DNA from: Spirochaetia bacterium
Lineage (GTDB): Bacteria > Spirochaetota > Spirochaetia > Treponematales > Breznakiellaceae
DNA: 23,850 nt
Assembly (NCBI GenBank): GCA_026002265.1
Contig: BOBG01000021.1
Span: 1-23,850, forward strand
Direction: 5' to 3'
A program made the translations under genes and the position numbers. The notes under the pieces were generated by a model. That model was not told the DNA's origin. It saw only the letters and a program-made list of their open reading frames with translations, and searched no databases. Each line of letters begins with the position of its first letter. Within the stretch, counting starts at the first letter, position 1. Shown here in pieces: positions 21,545 through 23,850 of the stretch.

Positions 21545-22672
21545 ATGGTACCAAAGAGCTTGTTTACTCTCCTGTTCATTTCCGGATGCAGTGTGCTGCT
21601 TCTGTCTCAAGAACGAGGCCTAAGTCCGGATTTATTTATAACTCAAGAAGATATTGCGGTTGAACAAGGGATCGGCGGCTTTCATCTTTTTGTGCGGAAA
21701 AAACCGGATATCAATTCAGTACTGTTAGTTGAATCGACTCGGGATCCTGATATGAGGGAACCGAATTATGCGTACCGGGCTTCCCAATGGAATGCAATTA
21801 ATGGTAATGAAAAACGGATCATTGACGGATTGCCGATTTCCGGCGGGCCCGGTGCATTCTCTATCGTTGATTCCACACCGGAACCTCATCCAGTACTCGG
21901 CGCTGCTTTTCACCTGTATCTCCCTACGCACCTTTTATTTGGTTACGAAGACACTCGTCATGGAGAAGTTGCTGTTGTAGATGGTACCTACTTCAACGTA
22001 CGGACTTTTGTCCTGCCATTTGCGGATTATGCGCGTGAATTTCACGATAATCCTTTTGTACTCCGGGTGAGTCCGCAGATTTTTGTGGGGCCGCCGGCCG
22101 GAAAGTACAGCATCGAAACCATTGATGCATTTACCGGAATCGCCGCACTCGGAGGCGGAACCTTGCGCTGGGCAATGGACGGATCCGATATGATCGAAAA
22201 ATTCCGGGCAATTCTGGAACGTGAAAAAGGGAAAGAAATAGATATAGTGATCTGCCTTGATACGACCAAAAGTATGCGGGACGAAATGATCGTTATCCAA
22301 CACTCCCTTGTCCCTATGCTTAAAGAGGTATGTGCCGGTTTTCCGGATTACCAGATTGGCATGGTTCTCTACCGGGATTACCGGGATTCATACCTCAACC
22401 GAGTCATTCCGTTTAGTAAAAATGTTCAAACACTTCAGCAAACCATCGATCATATCACTGTTGATGGCGGAAATGATATTCCGGAGGCAGTGTATGAAGC
22501 TCTGTATGCGGGGCTTACCCGGTTTAAGTGGGAGGCGGAATCGAGAATCATAATTTTGATCGGCGATGCCCCACCGCACCCGGTACAACGCGGCTCGGTT
22601 TCCTCAGAGATGGTGTTCCGTGCAGCCAGGGACCGGGAAGTCCGGATTCACACCATTATTTTACCGGAATAA
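21545..22672 (+). CDS. exported von Willebrand factor A domain protein
   Basis: A 375-residue protein. The start MVPKSLFTLLFISGCSVLLLSQ is a short export signal; C15 could serve a lipobox (FISGC), but this is uncertain. Residues 30-220 are a domain I do not recognise. The C-terminal VWA domain (about 232-375) has the metal-binding MIDAS motif D239-T-T241-K-S243, close to DxSxS, the second-loop D311 (GGNDIPEA) and D341 (GDAPPH), so a metal site is plausible. VWA domains mediate protein contacts or act in metal-dependent assembly. A lipoprotein gene follows after 62 bases, perhaps in the same transcript. The start is supported by the signal sequence rather than by a ribosome site. Confidence 0.82.
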   Translation: MVPKSLFTLLFISGCSVLLLSQERGLSPDLFITQEDIAVEQGIGGFHLFVRKKPDINSVLLVESTRDPDMREPNYAYRASQWNAINGNEKRIIDGLPISGGPGAFSIVDSTPEPHPVLGAAFHLYLPTHLLFGYEDTRHGEVAVVDGTYFNVRTFVLPFADYAREFHDNPFVLRVSPQIFVGPPAGKYSIETIDAFTGIAALGGGTLRWAMDGSDMIEKFRAILEREKGKEIDIVICLDTTKSMRDEMIVIQHSLVPMLKEVCAGFPDYQIGMVLYRDYRDSYLNRVIPFSKNVQTLQQTIDHITVDGGNDIPEAVYEALYAGLTRFKWEAESRIIILIGDAPPHPVQRGSVSSEMVFRAARDREVRIHTIILPE

Positions 22673-22734
22673 GCACTTTTGACCTGAAAAAAATAGAAAT
22701 TGTCTCAATTTTATGATAGACTCTCTAGTAGATC

Positions 22735-23850
22735 ATGATGAAAAAGTGTAGCTTTTTACTCATAACAACTATTATTCTTCTGAATGCCTGCGAAAATGTG
22801 CTGTTCCCTTCCGAGGGGATTTATCAAGTGGATGCAGGTGTCGGCGGTACCTCGATTAGCGAATACGCTGTCATAAAAACCGCGGATCAGATTCAGCTCT
22901 ATTTTGTGAATTCTATCGAGAGGGATCCGGATGTACGGGAATTTTCCGTTTGTTTACAGAATGCATCCGGCGAGGTTCCTGGCACAAAGATCCGGTATAT
23001 ATCCCGCACCCGGAATCAACGGAACAATACTGAGGAAGAATCATCAGAAGATCCTGAGGAATCATCGAAAGATTCTGATGAAGAATCTGTGGAATCATCT
23101 GTCATTACGCTTGAAACATTCGGCGCTGTACTACCGGCCTTTGAAATACCGCCTACAATAGCAGTAGGACAATATTCTTTGGTTTTTGAGATTCGTGGGG
23201 AAAAAGACCTACTCGCCCGGACCGAAAAACCTTTTTTCTTCATTGGAGATGCTGAATTCAGCATCGGTGCGCTTCAAAGTTATCAAGCAGATGTTTCTAA
23301 TACTTCTCATTTAATACCGCCGAGTACAACGGTTTTATTAGAAGTTCCGGTTAGTTATGATTCTCAACTTAATCCTTATATTGTATGGTACCGGGGTTCT
23401 GAAAAAATCGCGGAAGGGCGGATCGCTGAGGGAGCAAACCGTCTGTTATGGACAGTTCCGGACAACGATGGGTTCCAGATTATCCGGACCGAGACCTTTC
23501 CCTTCCGGCCCGGTGCATCTCCTATCCGGGGAAAAACGCAAGAGCTAAAACTGCCGGTTTCGTCAAAAAGTACCAATCCCGGCTATTTTGCAGAACAAGC
23601 GGATTCTTTTTCCCATTGGTACCAATTCCGGGGTACGCTGAGTGATTCACGTTCCGGCTCAGATCTCGAAATGACAGAGGGTCGCATTCCTCGGTGGGCG
23701 CCGGCTGCCGGAATCTACGGGCTTGCAGTTGGAAAACAAGATTCTTATGCTTTTCCGGCCGATGCTTTTGAAACAAAAGGTGGAAGCCCCAGAATTTTTT
23801 CCATGAGAATCAAAATATTCTCGGATGGAACATTGTGTACCGTTTTATTG
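22735..23850 (+). CDS. lipoprotein of unknown function, 3' end beyond the window
   Basis: The frame is open from ATG 22735 (or 22738) to the last base, 372 codons, with no stop. The N-terminus MMKKCSFLLITTIILLNAC is a lipoprotein signal with lipobox LNAC (C19). A low-complexity Glu/Ser/Asp linker runs about residues 98-124, followed by beta-rich sequence with many Gly and aromatic residues (KPFFFIGDAEFSIG, PYIVWYRG, WAPAAGIYGLAVG) that may be an immunoglobulin- or lectin-like fold. The early part (GVGG ... RDPDVRE) resembles the preceding VWA protein (GIGG ... RDPDMRE). No strong ribosome site is seen before the ATG. Exact function unknown. Confidence 0.72.
   Translation, partial: MMKKCSFLLITTIILLNACENVLFPSEGIYQVDAGVGGTSISEYAVIKTADQIQLYFVNSIERDPDVREFSVCLQNASGEVPGTKIRYISRTRNQRNNTEEESSEDPEESSKDSDEESVESSVITLETFGAVLPAFEIPPTIAVGQYSLVFEIRGEKDLLARTEKPFFFIGDAEFSIGALQSYQADVSNTSHLIPPSTTVLLEVPVSYDSQLNPYIVWYRGSEKIAEGRIAEGANRLLWTVPDNDGFQIIRTETFPFRPGASPIRGKTQELKLPVSSKSTNPGYFAEQADSFSHWYQFRGTLSDSRSGSDLEMTEGRIPRWAPAAGIYGLAVGKQDSYAFPADAFETKGGSPRIFSMRIKIFSDGTLCTVLL

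Noticed and set aside
23016..23264. Minus-strand Ser/Asp-rich frame
   Set aside because: It is the antisense reading of the acidic linker of the lipoprotein; low-complexity DNA produces such frames.

Overview
The window looks like chromosomal DNA of a treponeme-type spirochaete with medium G+C. Pointers to this are a CheX-type chemotaxis phosphatase next to a CheY, a FlgF/FlgG-type rod protein, a FapA-family (DUF342) gene followed by a SwrB-like membrane protein, a DUF3798 periplasmic protein, spirochaete-style beta-barrel proteins and lipoproteins, and paralogous Rpn-like and DUF3782 nuclease-fold genes. The species cannot be settled from the sequence. The tetranucleotide CCGG is strikingly over-represented in most of the window.

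Layout. 9-1322 (-): phenylacetate-CoA ligase, divergent from a compact cheY-cheX-adk operon (1472-2976, +). 3122-3800: a REP-associated tyrosine transposase (RAYT) gene flanked by its own palindromic REP sequences; three further copies of the REP core are scattered downstream (about 12.3 kb and 17.8 kb). 3962-4810 (+): FlgF-like rod protein with a candidate sigma-28 promoter. 4880-9780 (-): an accessory block read in one direction, made of a DUF3782 nuclease-like gene, an Rpn-like gene, a nearly identical second DUF3782 gene, an outer-membrane beta-barrel gene, an orphan C-terminal Rpn fragment and a second, start-less Rpn gene. Most units have their own promoter and terminator, and three junctions share a similar hairpin.

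9991-12926 (+): a FapA-family gene, a small hydrophilic protein and a SwrB-like single-pass protein, an arrangement that suggests motility accessory functions; REP cores interrupt it. 12898-13887 (-): a second beta-barrel protein, overlapping the SwrB-like gene tail to tail. 13986-17735 (-): an M16 zinc-protease lipoprotein translationally abutting a PfkB sugar/nucleoside kinase. 17935-19152 (-): DUF3798 periplasmic protein.

19391-21290 (-): a two-gene unit encoding a soluble FIST sensor protein and a soluble chemoreceptor signalling domain with overlapping ends. It looks like a chemoreceptor split into two polypeptides, and it is clearly A+T-richer and CCGG-poorer than the rest. 21545-23850 (+): a von Willebrand factor A protein followed by a lipoprotein that runs off the end of the window.

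The strongest candidates for something not well described are the split FIST/chemoreceptor pair, the repeated nuclease-cassette array, and the iterated CCGG signal. No tRNA, rRNA or CRISPR array was recognised.
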